Notes: generated from the sequence alone by a model not told the origin. Shown: positions 44,081 to 53,272, numbered from the stretch's first letter. The stretch: 64,000 nt of DNA from Ardenticatenaceae bacterium (GCA_020634315.1 JACKBV010000007.1:1-64000), one strand, 5' to 3'. Translations and numbers: made by a program.

Positions 44081-44656
44081 ATGAGCAACACGGATAACGA
44101 TCTAAAAGAGCTGTCACCCGTACAACAGGACGAACTACTCGAAACATTGAAGGAACGTTTTGCGAAAAACATGAACCGGCACGAAGGTCTTGACTGGGCG
44201 AACGTACAAGAAAGGCTGGAAGCCAATCCGCAGAAATTGTGGTCACTGAATGAAATGGAAAGAACAGGCGGTGAGCCGGATGTCGTTGCTTACGAAGAAA
44301 AGACCGGAGAATATACTTTCTATGACTGCGCCGCAGAAAGCCCGAAAGGTCGCCGCAGCCTTTGTTATGATGGTGAAGCGTGGGAATCGAGAAAAGAGCA
44401 TAAACCGCAAAGCAGCGCTCTGGATGTGGCGGCGGCCATAGGCATCGAGATTTTAACGGAAGCGCAATATCGGGATTTGCAGAAATATGGAAAGTTCGAC
44501 ACGAAAACGTCAAGTTGGGTGAAAACCCCATCTGCGATCAGGAAACTTGGCGGCGCTATGTTTTGTGATCGTCGCTACGACCACGTTTTCACGTATCACA
44601 ATGGTGCAGAATCGTACTATGCGTCAAGGGGCTTTCGCGGCTTGCTAAAAGTCTAG
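44081..44656 (+). CDS. DUF4256 domain protein
   Basis: 191 residues matching DUF4256 along its whole length: QDELLETLKERFAKNMNRHE, PQKLWSLNEMERTGGEPDVV, GEYTFYDCAAESPKGRRSLC, FDTKTSSWVKTPSAIRKLGG and AMFCDRRYDHVFTYHNGAES. The family is found widely in Bacteroidetes and Firmicutes and has no known function. ATG 44081 matches the usual N terminus; an in-frame ATG at 44063 would overlap the ribosome site. It is strongly conserved and lies in the palindrome-free patch, consistent with recent transfer. Confidence 0.88.
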   Translation: MSNTDNDLKELSPVQQDELLETLKERFAKNMNRHEGLDWANVQERLEANPQKLWSLNEMERTGGEPDVVAYEEKTGEYTFYDCAAESPKGRRSLCYDGEAWESRKEHKPQSSALDVAAAIGIEILTEAQYRDLQKYGKFDTKTSSWVKTPSAIRKLGGAMFCDRRYDHVFTYHNGAESYYASRGFRGLLKV

Positions 44657-44777
44657 GTTTACGCGGCCAGGAAATGCCGGATACGGCCGTTCCGCTCATT
44701 TCACACACGTCCATGCGGTAAACTGCGGAAACGGCCGTTTCTAGGGCTGCCCGCAATCGGGCTTTGTACGAATCAAA

Positions 44778-45596
44778 TCAATTTTCAGGGGCTTCCGGCG
44801 TCAACACATACCCTTTAGGCACTTCCTGAACATACGGCGTAGCCGGGGGCAAATCATCCTCAAAGAAAATAATTTCAACAAAGCCTAGCCCTTCCAAAAT
44901 CTCGCGCAGCTCCTGCTGCGCATTCACATTTGCTCTATCCAACAGATCGCTTTCTTGGGCAATCGCCAAAATCTCTTGTTCGGCCGTGCGGCGAACCTGC
45001 GTTTCCAATTCCGGATCGGCACGCGTCAGCAAGCCAGTGTCCCTATCGGCCACATAGGAAAGCTCAGTGTCTAAAATGGGCAAATCATCGAAGATTTCTG
45101 CCTGAGGCAGTTTAACCCACACCGTTTGTGGAGCCACGACCAGCAAATCACCCTCACCCAGTTGCGACAGATCAATCCCGGCAACAACTGTGCCATACGC
45201 CTCAAAGACCAGTTTTTCGCCCAGTGCGCCCCACAGTATGTCATCATTACGCTGGGCGATAAACGTTTCGCGATAGTTGGCAGACAGCGTAATGAGCCGC
45301 GCCTCATCTTGAATGCCGCGCAGCACAAAAGCAGAACTGGGTAATATCTCCGGCGTTGCCGGAATCACCAACTGTCGCACAAATTCGCCCACAGGATTTT
45401 CGCTGAGTTGCTGCACGCCCTCGCGCACTTTGAACAAGCCGACAATGAAAATAACGAGTGTGACCGTAGCAGCAAGGAAGAAAAAGCTCATAAACAGATA
45501 CATAACCCGGCGCAAACAGGAACCATTGGTGTCAGAGCGGTAGTTGGCCTGGGTTTCTGCTGCTTTTGAGTGCGATTCGGACATCATATTCGTCAT
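44778..45596 (-). CDS. DUF4230 membrane-anchored protein
   Basis: 272 residues. A cytoplasmic N terminus, one helix (YLFMSFFFLAATVTLVIFIV), and an extracytoplasmic domain with LRGIQDEARLITLSANYRET, YGTVVAGIDLSQLGEGDLLV and VKLPQAEIFDDLPILDTELS, the DUF4230 pattern (a PHB-like small exported domain of unknown role). AAGGAG precedes ATG 45596. It is followed by palindrome copies at 44730 and 44683. A mobile-looking palindromic element begins 33 bases upstream of its start. Confidence 0.8.
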   Translation of the reverse strand: MTNMMSESHSKAAETQANYRSDTNGSCLRRVMYLFMSFFFLAATVTLVIFIVGLFKVREGVQQLSENPVGEFVRQLVIPATPEILPSSAFVLRGIQDEARLITLSANYRETFIAQRNDDILWGALGEKLVFEAYGTVVAGIDLSQLGEGDLLVVAPQTVWVKLPQAEIFDDLPILDTELSYVADRDTGLLTRADPELETQVRRTAEQEILAIAQESDLLDRANVNAQQELREILEGLGFVEIIFFEDDLPPATPYVQEVPKGYVLTPEAPEN

Positions 45597-45628
45597 CCTG
45601 CTCCTTCAGATATAATTATGTGGAGTAT

Positions 45629-45714
45629 CTATTCAGGTAGACCAGTCAGGTTTACTCTGGGCGTAACCTCTCATAGAGGAAAACCTGACTGGTCTTTCCA
45701 GAAAAGCTGAATAG
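45629..45714. repeat. 86-base palindromic element with CTATTCAG/CTGAATAG ends
   Basis: Terminal inverted repeats CTATTCAG (45629-45636) and CTGAATAG (45707-45714) enclose a long stem: GACCAGTCAGGTTT against AAACCTGACTGGTC. The loop carries its own CCTCTCATAGAGG hairpin. Related to 41764-41810. It has the form of a REP or small MITE element that could be moved by a transposase elsewhere; none is encoded here. Confidence 0.8.
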
Positions 45715-45834
45715 TTACTATGTAGATTCGCAAAAATTCACAATCTATACGTACACCTGTTAAAAACCTCTCAAATGGGAACCGTTACGCATGATGCGGT
45801 TGCCAATCTGCTGGGGTTGAGGAAAATAACAGCT

Positions 45835-46119
45835 ATGTTAGTCGCTACCTGTGTTGTCAAATTGCACCTGGACGGTGTTTACTCATTAAAAGATAAGCGA
45901 CACATTGTGAAGTCGATTGTAACACGCTTGCCGAAGCAGTTTAATGTTGCTACGGCCGAAATCGATCACCATGATGTGTGGCAAACGGCCGTTATCGGGC
46001 TGGTCACAATCGGCAACGACGCAGGCTATCTACATGGTCTATTGGAAAAGGCCGTTGCCTGGATTGAACAAACTCGACCCGATATACCCATTGACGATTA
46101 CAGCATTGAATTTCGGTGA
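45835..46119 (+). CDS. DUF503 (YlxP-like) protein
   Basis: 94 residues: VATCVVKLHLDGVYSLKDKR, HIVKSIVTRLPKQFNVATAE, DHHDVWQTAVIGLVTIGNDA and VAWIEQTRPDIPIDDYSIEF. This is the complete DUF503 ferredoxin-like fold; relatives such as YlxP lie in the nusA-infB-rbfA operon of Firmicutes, but not here. The role is unknown, possibly RNA-related. ATG 45835 is used on homology; the frame is open to 45775. The following 160 bases hold no gene. Confidence 0.85.
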   Translation: MLVATCVVKLHLDGVYSLKDKRHIVKSIVTRLPKQFNVATAEIDHHDVWQTAVIGLVTIGNDAGYLHGLLEKAVAWIEQTRPDIPIDDYSIEFR

Positions 46120-46279
46120 TCGGCTTGCCCAATTTTCCTTGTAAACATATTAACGCAAGCGCAGGCGCACATCAAATAACGGTAAACCGTATAGGTTTGC
46201 TTGCGCCGCTCCGTTATAATGTGCCTGTTCGGCGCTCCCCATAGGGAACTTTTGCAAGCGAACAGACGTATAAACAATT

Positions 46280-48742
46280 ATGATGCTATCTGGCAAAACA
46301 AAAAAACAAACGTTCGTTTTTCTTCTCCTTCTCCTTTTCATCTGCGCCGTTTCCCCGCGTGCCTATGCACAAGAGGAAGCGTCAGGCGTCACCCTGACAG
46401 CACAAGCCGGGTTTGACGGGTTCTACAAAGCAGGAAACTGGCTGCCGGTGCAAATCACCGTTGGCAATAATGGCCCGGCCATCGAAGGCGAATTACGGAT
46501 GACCGTTGGCTCGTTCGCGTCTGGAGAAGAAGTGATCTACAACACGCCTATTAGTTTGCCGACACAGTCAAACAAACAGGTGACGTTGTACGTCGATATG
46601 CCGCGTATTTTGAACACGCCGAAGGTGCAGCTTTTGGATGGAAACGGCCGTCTCGTCATTGAGGTTGCGACCAACACCTTGAGCCAGCTTTCCTCCGAGG
46701 ATTTACTGTACGGCATAGTCAGCCCCGACCCCGGCGAACTAGAGTTCCTGGAAGATGTGACCGGCAGCTATAAGCGGGCATCTGTCGCTTTCATTGATAT
46801 AGATGGCTTGCCAGAGACAGCTCCCGCCTGGAATTCATTGGATGTGCTGGTGTTCAACGACACCGATACGGGCAACCTCTCAACGAAACAGCAAGAAGCT
46901 CTGCGGCAATGGGTGAGCACCGGAGGACAATTGGTAGTCACCGGAGGGCCAGGCTGGCAAAAGACAACGGCGGCGCTCAGCGACTTGCTGCCGGTGACGG
47001 TTACGGGCAGCGAAGCGGTAACGGATTTGCCCACATTAAGCCACAGCACTGGCGTTCCGTTCCGCGATGAGGGGCCGTATGTCGTCGCCACCAGCAGTTT
47101 ACGCAGCGGTGAACTGCTTTACCATCAAGATGGCCTGCCGTTGCTGGCACGCCAGGCGCAGGGAATGGGACATGTTTATTTCCTGGCGCTCGATCCGAAG
47201 CTGGCTCCGCTGCTTGATTGGGATGGCAATGAGGTGTTGTGGGCCGTTGTGGCTGATGAAGTGCCAGAACGGCCGTATTGGGCACAAGGGGCACAAAATA
47301 GTTACTCAGCGGGAACGGCCGTTTCCAGCCTGCCCTCCCTCGTTCTCCCCTCCGCCCTCTCCCTGATCGTCTTTCTCTTCATCTACATCCTCATTATCGG
47401 CCCCGGCAACTACATCATCTTAAAACGCAGAGGACGGCGCGAACTCGCCTGGGTCACAATCCCAGCCTTCGTCATCCTCTTTAGCGTCATCGCCTACTTC
47501 ACCGGCTTCCAACTAAAAGGCAACGACGTCATCCTCAACCAGATGTCCATCGTCTATGGCTCCCTGGATGGCAAGCCCGCACGCGTACAAAGTCTGGTTG
47601 GCCTCTATTCACCACGGCGCAGCACCTACGATGTCATTTTCCCAGATGGCGTCCTCGCCCGCCCCTTCGACCGCACCATGGGTGATATGAGCGGCAGCGG
47701 CAGCATCAGCGCCATCACCCAGGGATCAGAATTTGTGATGAGCAAAACGCGCGTAGACGTCAGCGCCGTCGAAACCTTTGTTGCTCAATATTATCACCCT
47801 GGCCCCGATGTAACCGGGCAAGTATCGCTGGAATTAGATGGCAACGACATCATTCTCAATATCTCCATTCAAAACAACAGCGACATCACCCTGGAAAACC
47901 CAACCCTCTTTTTAGGGACACGCGCATTTCCCCTACAAACAACCATTCAGCCGGGCGAAGCGATTTCTTCAGCCACAAAAGTGGGGACATCGACCAACAG
48001 CAGCGATCCGATGTCAGCTTTGGGTGTTTCTTACGCTTACCCATCCAGCTCTGGTGCGCCGCTCATGAACAACGCCAACACGCTTTTGGGCACAACGAAT
48101 TATTATGATGATCGAGATGTTTATCCGCGTTGGCAGCTGCTGGAAGCAATCGACAGCCGCTATTATGGCTCCGTCACCGCCAACACCATCCCCAACACCA
48201 TTGTCACACTCGTCGCCTGGTCAGAAGTGCCCCAAGTAGCGGTGCGCCTGGATGAAGAAGAGGCATACGAAACAACAGCAACCACGCTCTATTTATTGGA
48301 AATGGCACTACAACAAAATTTGGTCAGCGGCAACAACATCTCTCTGCCGCTCTCCTTACTAAATTGGGAAGTGCTTGACTCCTCGAATGTCTATGAAGCC
48401 TCTGTGGAAAATTTGTATCTGGCGGACGGATCGGTTGAATTTGAGTATGTGCCCTGGGCAGAGTTCCAAAACATGCAGATCACCTCTCTCTCCATTGCCC
48501 TGGTTGGGCAGGAGCAATCCCCGATGCCAACCGCACCTGTGGTGCAGTTGTGGAATTGGGAAGGTGAGAGTTGGATCACGTTGGAGGATGCGGATTGGGG
48601 AGAAATAGCGGTGACGGATTACGGCCGTTTCCTTGGCCCCGACAACGCAATCCGCCTACAACTGCGCAGCGACGACATTTACGGCGTCACCATTCAACAA
48701 ATCTATCCCATCCTCACGGGCGACTTGCAAACAAGCCCGTAG
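46280..48742 (+). CDS. Large exported membrane protein of the ABC-2/MoxR cluster
   Basis: 820 residues. A signal sequence (FLLLLLFICAVSPRAYAQEE), an Ig-like domain (GFDGFYKAGNWLPVQITVGN), a glutamine-amidotransferase-like domain (SLDVLVFNDTDTGNLSTKQQ, WVSTGGQLVVTGGPGWQ), two central helices (LPSALSLIVFLFIYILIIGP, LAWVTIPAFVILFSVIAYFT) and a long extracytoplasmic beta-rich C terminus. The layout resembles GldG/DUF4350-type accessory proteins that accompany ABC-2 transporters. It is the first gene of the cluster that ends with a MoxR ATPase. No catalytic triad could be assigned. Confidence 0.68.
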   Translation: MMLSGKTKKQTFVFLLLLLFICAVSPRAYAQEEASGVTLTAQAGFDGFYKAGNWLPVQITVGNNGPAIEGELRMTVGSFASGEEVIYNTPISLPTQSNKQVTLYVDMPRILNTPKVQLLDGNGRLVIEVATNTLSQLSSEDLLYGIVSPDPGELEFLEDVTGSYKRASVAFIDIDGLPETAPAWNSLDVLVFNDTDTGNLSTKQQEALRQWVSTGGQLVVTGGPGWQKTTAALSDLLPVTVTGSEAVTDLPTLSHSTGVPFRDEGPYVVATSSLRSGELLYHQDGLPLLARQAQGMGHVYFLALDPKLAPLLDWDGNEVLWAVVADEVPERPYWAQGAQNSYSAGTAVSSLPSLVLPSALSLIVFLFIYILIIGPGNYIILKRRGRRELAWVTIPAFVILFSVIAYFTGFQLKGNDVILNQMSIVYGSLDGKPARVQSLVGLYSPRRSTYDVIFPDGVLARPFDRTMGDMSGSGSISAITQGSEFVMSKTRVDVSAVETFVAQYYHPGPDVTGQVSLELDGNDIILNISIQNNSDITLENPTLFLGTRAFPLQTTIQPGEAISSATKVGTSTNSSDPMSALGVSYAYPSSSGAPLMNNANTLLGTTNYYDDRDVYPRWQLLEAIDSRYYGSVTANTIPNTIVTLVAWSEVPQVAVRLDEEEAYETTATTLYLLEMALQQNLVSGNNISLPLSLLNWEVLDSSNVYEASVENLYLADGSVEFEYVPWAEFQNMQITSLSIALVGQEQSPMPTAPVVQLWNWEGESWITLEDADWGEIAVTDYGRFLGPDNAIRLQLRSDDIYGVTIQQIYPILTGDLQTSP

Positions 48743-48772
48743 GAGCTTCCGCCACGAGCATATACCGTACAT

Positions 48773-48806
48773 AACCTCCGGGAGGTTTTGAACCTCCCGG
48801 AGGGTT
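48773..48806. repeat. CCTCCCGGAGG inverted-repeat element, copy 2
   Basis: AACCTCCGGGAGGTT (48773-48787), a three-base spacer, then AACCTCCCGGAGGGTT (48791-48806). The arms are inverted copies with a one-base insertion, and each is itself nearly palindromic. It lies between the membrane protein gene and the ABC ATPase gene. No T-run follows, so a REP-like role is as likely as termination. Confidence 0.75.
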
Positions 48807-48866
48807 AAAAGAACAATCTCTAGTAACCCGCTCAGTTTACCGATTAACGACAACCAATTATCAACT

Positions 48867-49820
48867 ATGGCTGCAATTATCGAAACACAAAACCTGACCA
48901 AACAATACGGCGATTTAATCGCCCTCAACGAACTCAACCTGCAAATTGAAGAAGGGGCCGTCTTTGGGTTTATTGGCCCCAATGGCGCAGGCAAAACAAC
49001 CACCATGCGTATTCTCACAACATTGCTGAAGCCAACCAGTGGCAAAGCATGGGTTGCCGGACATTCCGTCAGCGACGACCCACGCGGCGTGCGCCGCGCC
49101 ATCGGCTACATGCCCGACTTCTTCGGCGTTTACGAAGACATGAAGGTGTGGGAATATCTCGACTTTTTTGCTGCCTGCTACGAAGTCCCGGCCGCTGCTC
49201 GTTTGGGAATGGTAGACGATTTACTTTCATTGGTAGATTTGCAACACAAAAAAGAAGCCTTTGTCGAAGACCTGAGCCGGGGCATGAAACAACGCCTTTG
49301 TCTGGCACGCACCCTCACACATGATCCGCAAATCTTGATCCTGGATGAACCGGCCAGTGGACTTGACCCACGCGCACGCATCGAAATCCGCGAACTGCTG
49401 CGTGAACTGAAGAGCATGGGCAAAACCATCTTCTTCTCATCGCACATTCTCTCGGAAGTGGCCGACATTTGCACCAGCATCGGCATTATCGAGGCGGGGA
49501 GATTGGTCGCCCATGGCGACATGGCCGAGATGAAGAAGCAGCTGCGTGCGCACCGCCTCATTCAAATTCAAGTATTAGGCGAGATTGCACCTCTTCAGGA
49601 ATTTTTGTTGGGCCAACAACATGTGCAAAGCATTGTCACCGGCGCGGAAGCAGAACTGCTGCCCAACGCGCTGCGCATTGACTTTAGCGGCGACGATGTG
49701 GCCTTGAGCCAACTGTTGACCAACATCATTAGTCAGGGCATCGCCGTTATCTCTTTCCAGGAAGAGACCGGCGATTTGGAAGATGTTTTCTTACAAGTGA
49801 CAAAGGGCATCATCAATTGA
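48867..49820 (+). CDS. ABC transporter ATPase (ABC-2/NatA-type)
   Basis: 317 residues. Walker A GPNGAGKTTTM, Q-loop region, signature LSRGMKQRLCLARTL, Walker B LILDEPASGLDPRA and switch His (FFSSHILSEVADIC). The C-terminal about 90 residues are typical of ATPases serving ABC-2 permeases. It energises export with the two permeases that follow. The substrate is unknown. Confidence 0.92.
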   Translation: MAAIIETQNLTKQYGDLIALNELNLQIEEGAVFGFIGPNGAGKTTTMRILTTLLKPTSGKAWVAGHSVSDDPRGVRRAIGYMPDFFGVYEDMKVWEYLDFFAACYEVPAAARLGMVDDLLSLVDLQHKKEAFVEDLSRGMKQRLCLARTLTHDPQILILDEPASGLDPRARIEIRELLRELKSMGKTIFFSSHILSEVADICTSIGIIEAGRLVAHGDMAEMKKQLRAHRLIQIQVLGEIAPLQEFLLGQQHVQSIVTGAEAELLPNALRIDFSGDDVALSQLLTNIISQGIAVISFQEETGDLEDVFLQVTKGIIN

Positions 49821-49828
49821 GCCTGACC

Positions 49829-50638
49829 ATGCAAAACCCGATTGCCTGGTGGCGCACCCTTTCCCAAAACCCTGTCTATCTGCGCGAAAAAGGGAATTGG
49901 GGCAAAGCGAATCCATTTTACGAGACGATTCGCCGCTTTTTGCCATTTGTCATATCGGGCGTGATTTTGTTAGGCCTCTGCACAGGCTCAGCCAATCCAG
50001 CTTTGTTCAGTGGCAATGATGGGTTGGTTGCTTTTTGGTGTTTCATGTGTTTGCCCGGCATTTTGTTGTCGGCACTCACGCTGTTTGGTTCGTTTATGAC
50101 ACCGGCGCTGACTGCCCCATCCATCAGCCTGGAATTGGCAAATGGCACCTGGGACATTTTGCGGGCAACGCCGCTGCCGACACGCACGATTTTACTGGCG
50201 AAGCTGTTTGGTTCGTTGGCGCGGTTGCGGGTGTTTTGGTGGCTGTTGTTTATCGTCAGCCTCTTTCAAGGGTTGTTGATGGCATGCAGCATCACATTAG
50301 CGGCCGGGGAATATGCCATCTGGGGCTGGCTGGTTGGCCTAAGTACCGTGGCACGCCCCTGGTTGGAAGTGTTGTTTGCCGCATTCACAGGTATGCTGTT
50401 CTCGACCTGGACACAGTCGGGAACGATGGCGTTGGTCGGCAGTTATACGGCCGTTGTCTTTTTCAAACTCTTTAACAGCGCCGCACTCTGGTTGGGCATA
50501 GCCGCCCTGCTCGGCGCGGATGAAACAATCTTGCTCACCAGCACGCTTGGCCCTACATTTGTGTATGGCGTGGCAACCATTGCCGTCAGCATCGGGTTGG
50601 TGATACGGGCAAATCGCCTGGAGCAGCATCGCCAATAA
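49829..50638 (+). CDS. ABC-2 type permease
   Basis: About 270 residues with six helices (FLPFVISGVILLGLCTGSAN; FWCFMCLPGILLSALTLFGS; LRVFWWLLFIVSLFQGLLMA). ATG 49829 is given; a TTG at 49817 overlapping the ATPase stop, with AAAGGG upstream, is an alternative. It pairs with the second permease. ISLELANGTWDILRATPLPT is the characteristic cytoplasmic coupling segment of this group. Confidence 0.8.
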   Translation: MQNPIAWWRTLSQNPVYLREKGNWGKANPFYETIRRFLPFVISGVILLGLCTGSANPALFSGNDGLVAFWCFMCLPGILLSALTLFGSFMTPALTAPSISLELANGTWDILRATPLPTRTILLAKLFGSLARLRVFWWLLFIVSLFQGLLMACSITLAAGEYAIWGWLVGLSTVARPWLEVLFAAFTGMLFSTWTQSGTMALVGSYTAVVFFKLFNSAALWLGIAALLGADETILLTSTLGPTFVYGVATIAVSIGLVIRANRLEQHRQ

Positions 50639-50669
50639 TGACGATGCTGCGCACGAGAAAGGAAATTGT

Positions 50670-51602
50670 ATGACAGAACTCACAGAAACTTTGCCAAGGA
50701 AACGGCCGTTTCGCATGCTGCGCGACAATCCCGTAACCCTCAAAGAACTACGCAGCCGTATGCGCGGGCGACGCGCCTTCGTCGTCCTCACCGTTTACCT
50801 CGTCGTGATGAGTTTGCTCATCGCCCTCATTTACCTGGCCTACGCTTCTGCCGCCAACCAGGCTTATGGCCCCGATCCACGCCAGGCCGGAAAAGTCGTC
50901 TTTGGGGCAGTCATTGGGGTGCAAGTTTTTCTCGTCACCTTCATTGCGCCTGCCTTTACGGCCGGGGCCATTACAGGCGAAAAAGAGCGGCAAACCTTTG
51001 ACCTGCTGCGCACAACCCTGCTCCCCGCCAACTGGTTTGTCATCGGCAAACTGCTCTCTTCCTTGAGCTATGTCTTCTTGCTCATCATTGCCGCCATTCC
51101 CCTGCAAAGCATCGCCTTTTTGTTGGGCGGTCTGTCAGTAGAAGAACTCGTCATTTCGCAGATTTTAATTGTCATTGGCGCGATCACCTTTGCCATGTAC
51201 GGGCTGTTTTGCTCAGCCCATCTGCGCAGCACGCTGGCCGCCAGTGTCACCACATTTGGCGGCGCTATCTTCTGGACTTTGGGCATGCCCATTTTGGTGT
51301 TCATGTTTACCGGGTTTATTGGCCCGATTTTCTTTAGCACCAGCGCCATTAGTTGGGCAGGCGAGGCGGCACTGGCTCTGGGCGCACTGCTGTTAGGCTC
51401 AACCAATCTACCGGCATCGCTCATCGTCAGTGAGGTTTTTCTGCTCGAAGAAAACACGCTGTTTTTCTACAAAGAAAATTTTAGCGGGCATCAGGTATGG
51501 CTGTTTTCACCCTGGATGCTGACCATCCCGCTTTACTTGCTGGCGGCATGGATTTTATACCGATTAACAATTCGCAAAGTGCGCAAAATTGCGGAAAAGT
51601 AA
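50670..51602 (+). CDS. ABC-2 type permease
   Basis: 310 residues, six helices. NPVTLKELRSRMRGRRAFVV starts the protein, and TFIAPAFTAGAITGEKERQTFD carries the coupling helix; further helices follow through LTIPLYLLAAWILYRL. AAAGGA precedes ATG 50670. It likely forms a heterodimeric channel with the preceding permease, like NosY/GldF-type systems. Confidence 0.85.
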   Translation: MTELTETLPRKRPFRMLRDNPVTLKELRSRMRGRRAFVVLTVYLVVMSLLIALIYLAYASAANQAYGPDPRQAGKVVFGAVIGVQVFLVTFIAPAFTAGAITGEKERQTFDLLRTTLLPANWFVIGKLLSSLSYVFLLIIAAIPLQSIAFLLGGLSVEELVISQILIVIGAITFAMYGLFCSAHLRSTLAASVTTFGGAIFWTLGMPILVFMFTGFIGPIFFSTSAISWAGEAALALGALLLGSTNLPASLIVSEVFLLEENTLFFYKENFSGHQVWLFSPWMLTIPLYLLAAWILYRLTIRKVRKIAEK

Positions 51603-51622
51603 GATGGAAATGAACTGCGCTC

Positions 51623-53254
51623 ATGAATGATGATTTAAATTTCGAGAAGCTGCGAGAATATTTACAGGCCTGGTACGGCCGAAAACAACGCCTCGACGCC
51701 CTGATTTGGGGGCCGCGCGGGATTTTGGCTGGGTTGATGCTGGCGGCAGTGTTGGCGGCGGTGTCTCGGTTACGGCCGTTTCTCGATAACAACCAGGTCG
51801 GTTATGCCGCACTGAGTCTTGGCGGCATTGGGCTGTTATTCGCCCTGGCAGCGCTGCTGCTGCGCCGCCCCACCCTGCTCGAACAGGCACGTTTTGCAGA
51901 TCGGCAATTTAGCTTGCAAGAACGCGCCAGCACAGCCGTCGAAATTCACCAGGGAGCATTAGCCGTTCCTGCCCCCCTGGCACAACAACAGTTGGCCGAT
52001 GCGCTGCGCATCACGAGCAATGTGGACACAAAAGCAAATCTTCCGCTGCGCCTGGAGCGGCGCGATTGGCTGCTGCTCTTGTTAGCGGTGGTGCTGCTGG
52101 GAACGGCCGTATTCCTCCCCAATCCCCAAGAAAACGCCCTCAAACAAAGCCGCGCCGTGCGCCAAAGCATTGAAGAGCAAATTGCCGCCCTCGAAGCATT
52201 GGAAGAAGAAATTATCAACAACCCAGAATTGACCGAAGAACAACGCGAGGAACTGCTAGAACCCATTGAAAGCGCATTGGGAGAACTCGATCCTGGCGGT
52301 ACCAGTCAGGAAGAGGCTGTCGCCACCCTGTCAGAAGCAGAAGCAGATTTACGCGCGTTAAGCGACCAATTTAATCCCGACGACTTACAACAACGGTTGG
52401 AAAGTGCGGCTCAGCCCCTGGCTGACAACGCCGCCAGCCAATCGCTGGGTGAAGCACTGCAAAACGGGCAGTTGGCCCAGGCTGGAGCGGCAGCGGCACA
52501 GTTAGCCGACAGTTTGCCCACCTTGTCCGAGGAAGAATTGGCACAATTGGCACAAGATTTGGCGGAAACGGCCGCTGCCCTGCAAGATGTAGACAGTGAA
52601 TTGGCGCAGCAGCTAGCCGATGCCGCCGCTGCGCTGCAAAATGGAGATGTGGCCGCCGCCCAGCAAGCCTTACAACAAGCGGCTGGAACCCTGCAACAAC
52701 GCGCACAAGAAGCGGCAGCGGCCCAGCAAGCAAACGCCGCTGCCGGACAATTACAACAAGGTCGGCAAGAAGTGGCACAGGCAGGACAAAGCGGCCAGGG
52801 CCAAGGAGAAGGGCAAGGGCAAGGAGAAGGGCAGGGAGAGGGAGAGGGACAAGGTCAAGGTCAAGGCCAGGGACAAGGACAGGGGCAAGGCCAAGGTCAA
52901 GGGCAGGGTCAGGGTCAAGGGCAAGGCTCCAACAGCGATCAGGGCGACGGGACGGGCGGCCCAGGCCCCGGTGGGGGGCACAGCGAAAATGTCTTTGTCC
53001 CAGATATGGTAGACTTGAGCGGCGAAACAGGTGTCGATGTCGAACTGCCTGCTGAATGCATTGCGAACCCGGCCCAATGTGGCGGCTTGCTCAGCGAAAC
53101 GCCTACCGAATTCACCAATGAAGGCAGCACGGTGCCTTACAATCAGGTCTTTGGCGACTACCGCGATGCGGCCTACGAAGCTCTTTCTGATGATTACATT
53201 CCCTTAGGCTTGAAGGGATATATTCGAGATTATTTCTCCTCTCTTGAACCATAA
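51623..53254 (+). CDS. Membrane protein with coiled coil and Gly-Gln repeat
   Basis: 543 residues. Three N-terminal helices (GILAGLMLAAVLAAVSRLRP; YAALSLGGIGLLFALAALLL; WLLLLLAVVLLGTAVFLPN), a long acidic and Gln/Ala-rich coiled coil (about 175-385), a low-complexity Gly-Gln/Glu stretch of about 45 residues, then a conserved C-terminal end (YNQVFGDYRDAAYEALSDDY, IPLGLKGYIRDYFSSLEP). The conserved tail suggests an interaction site, perhaps for the MoxR ATPase that follows by 18 bases. I know DUF4175-like proteins of similar layout next to MoxR genes, but cannot confirm the family. Confidence 0.65.
   Translation: MNDDLNFEKLREYLQAWYGRKQRLDALIWGPRGILAGLMLAAVLAAVSRLRPFLDNNQVGYAALSLGGIGLLFALAALLLRRPTLLEQARFADRQFSLQERASTAVEIHQGALAVPAPLAQQQLADALRITSNVDTKANLPLRLERRDWLLLLLAVVLLGTAVFLPNPQENALKQSRAVRQSIEEQIAALEALEEEIINNPELTEEQREELLEPIESALGELDPGGTSQEEAVATLSEAEADLRALSDQFNPDDLQQRLESAAQPLADNAASQSLGEALQNGQLAQAGAAAAQLADSLPTLSEEELAQLAQDLAETAAALQDVDSELAQQLADAAAALQNGDVAAAQQALQQAAGTLQQRAQEAAAAQQANAAAGQLQQGRQEVAQAGQSGQGQGEGQGQGEGQGEGEGQGQGQGQGQGQGQGQGQGQGQGQGQGSNSDQGDGTGGPGPGGGHSENVFVPDMVDLSGETGVDVELPAECIANPAQCGGLLSETPTEFTNEGSTVPYNQVFGDYRDAAYEALSDDYIPLGLKGYIRDYFSSLEP
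52794..52928 (+). repeat. GGNCAA/GGNGAA hexamer tandem repeat
   Basis: A run of GGxCAA and GGxGAA/GAG units with varied third bases codes alternating Gly-Gln and Gly-Glu. The synonymous variation suggests selection for the peptide rather than recent slippage alone. It sits between the coiled coil and the conserved tail of the membrane protein. Confidence 0.9.
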
Positions 53255-53272
53255 ATCGAGTAGGAATCCATT

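Noticed and set aside
52794..52928. Possible CRISPR or direct-repeat array
   Set aside because: Units are six bases, contiguous without spacers, and in frame within a coding sequence.
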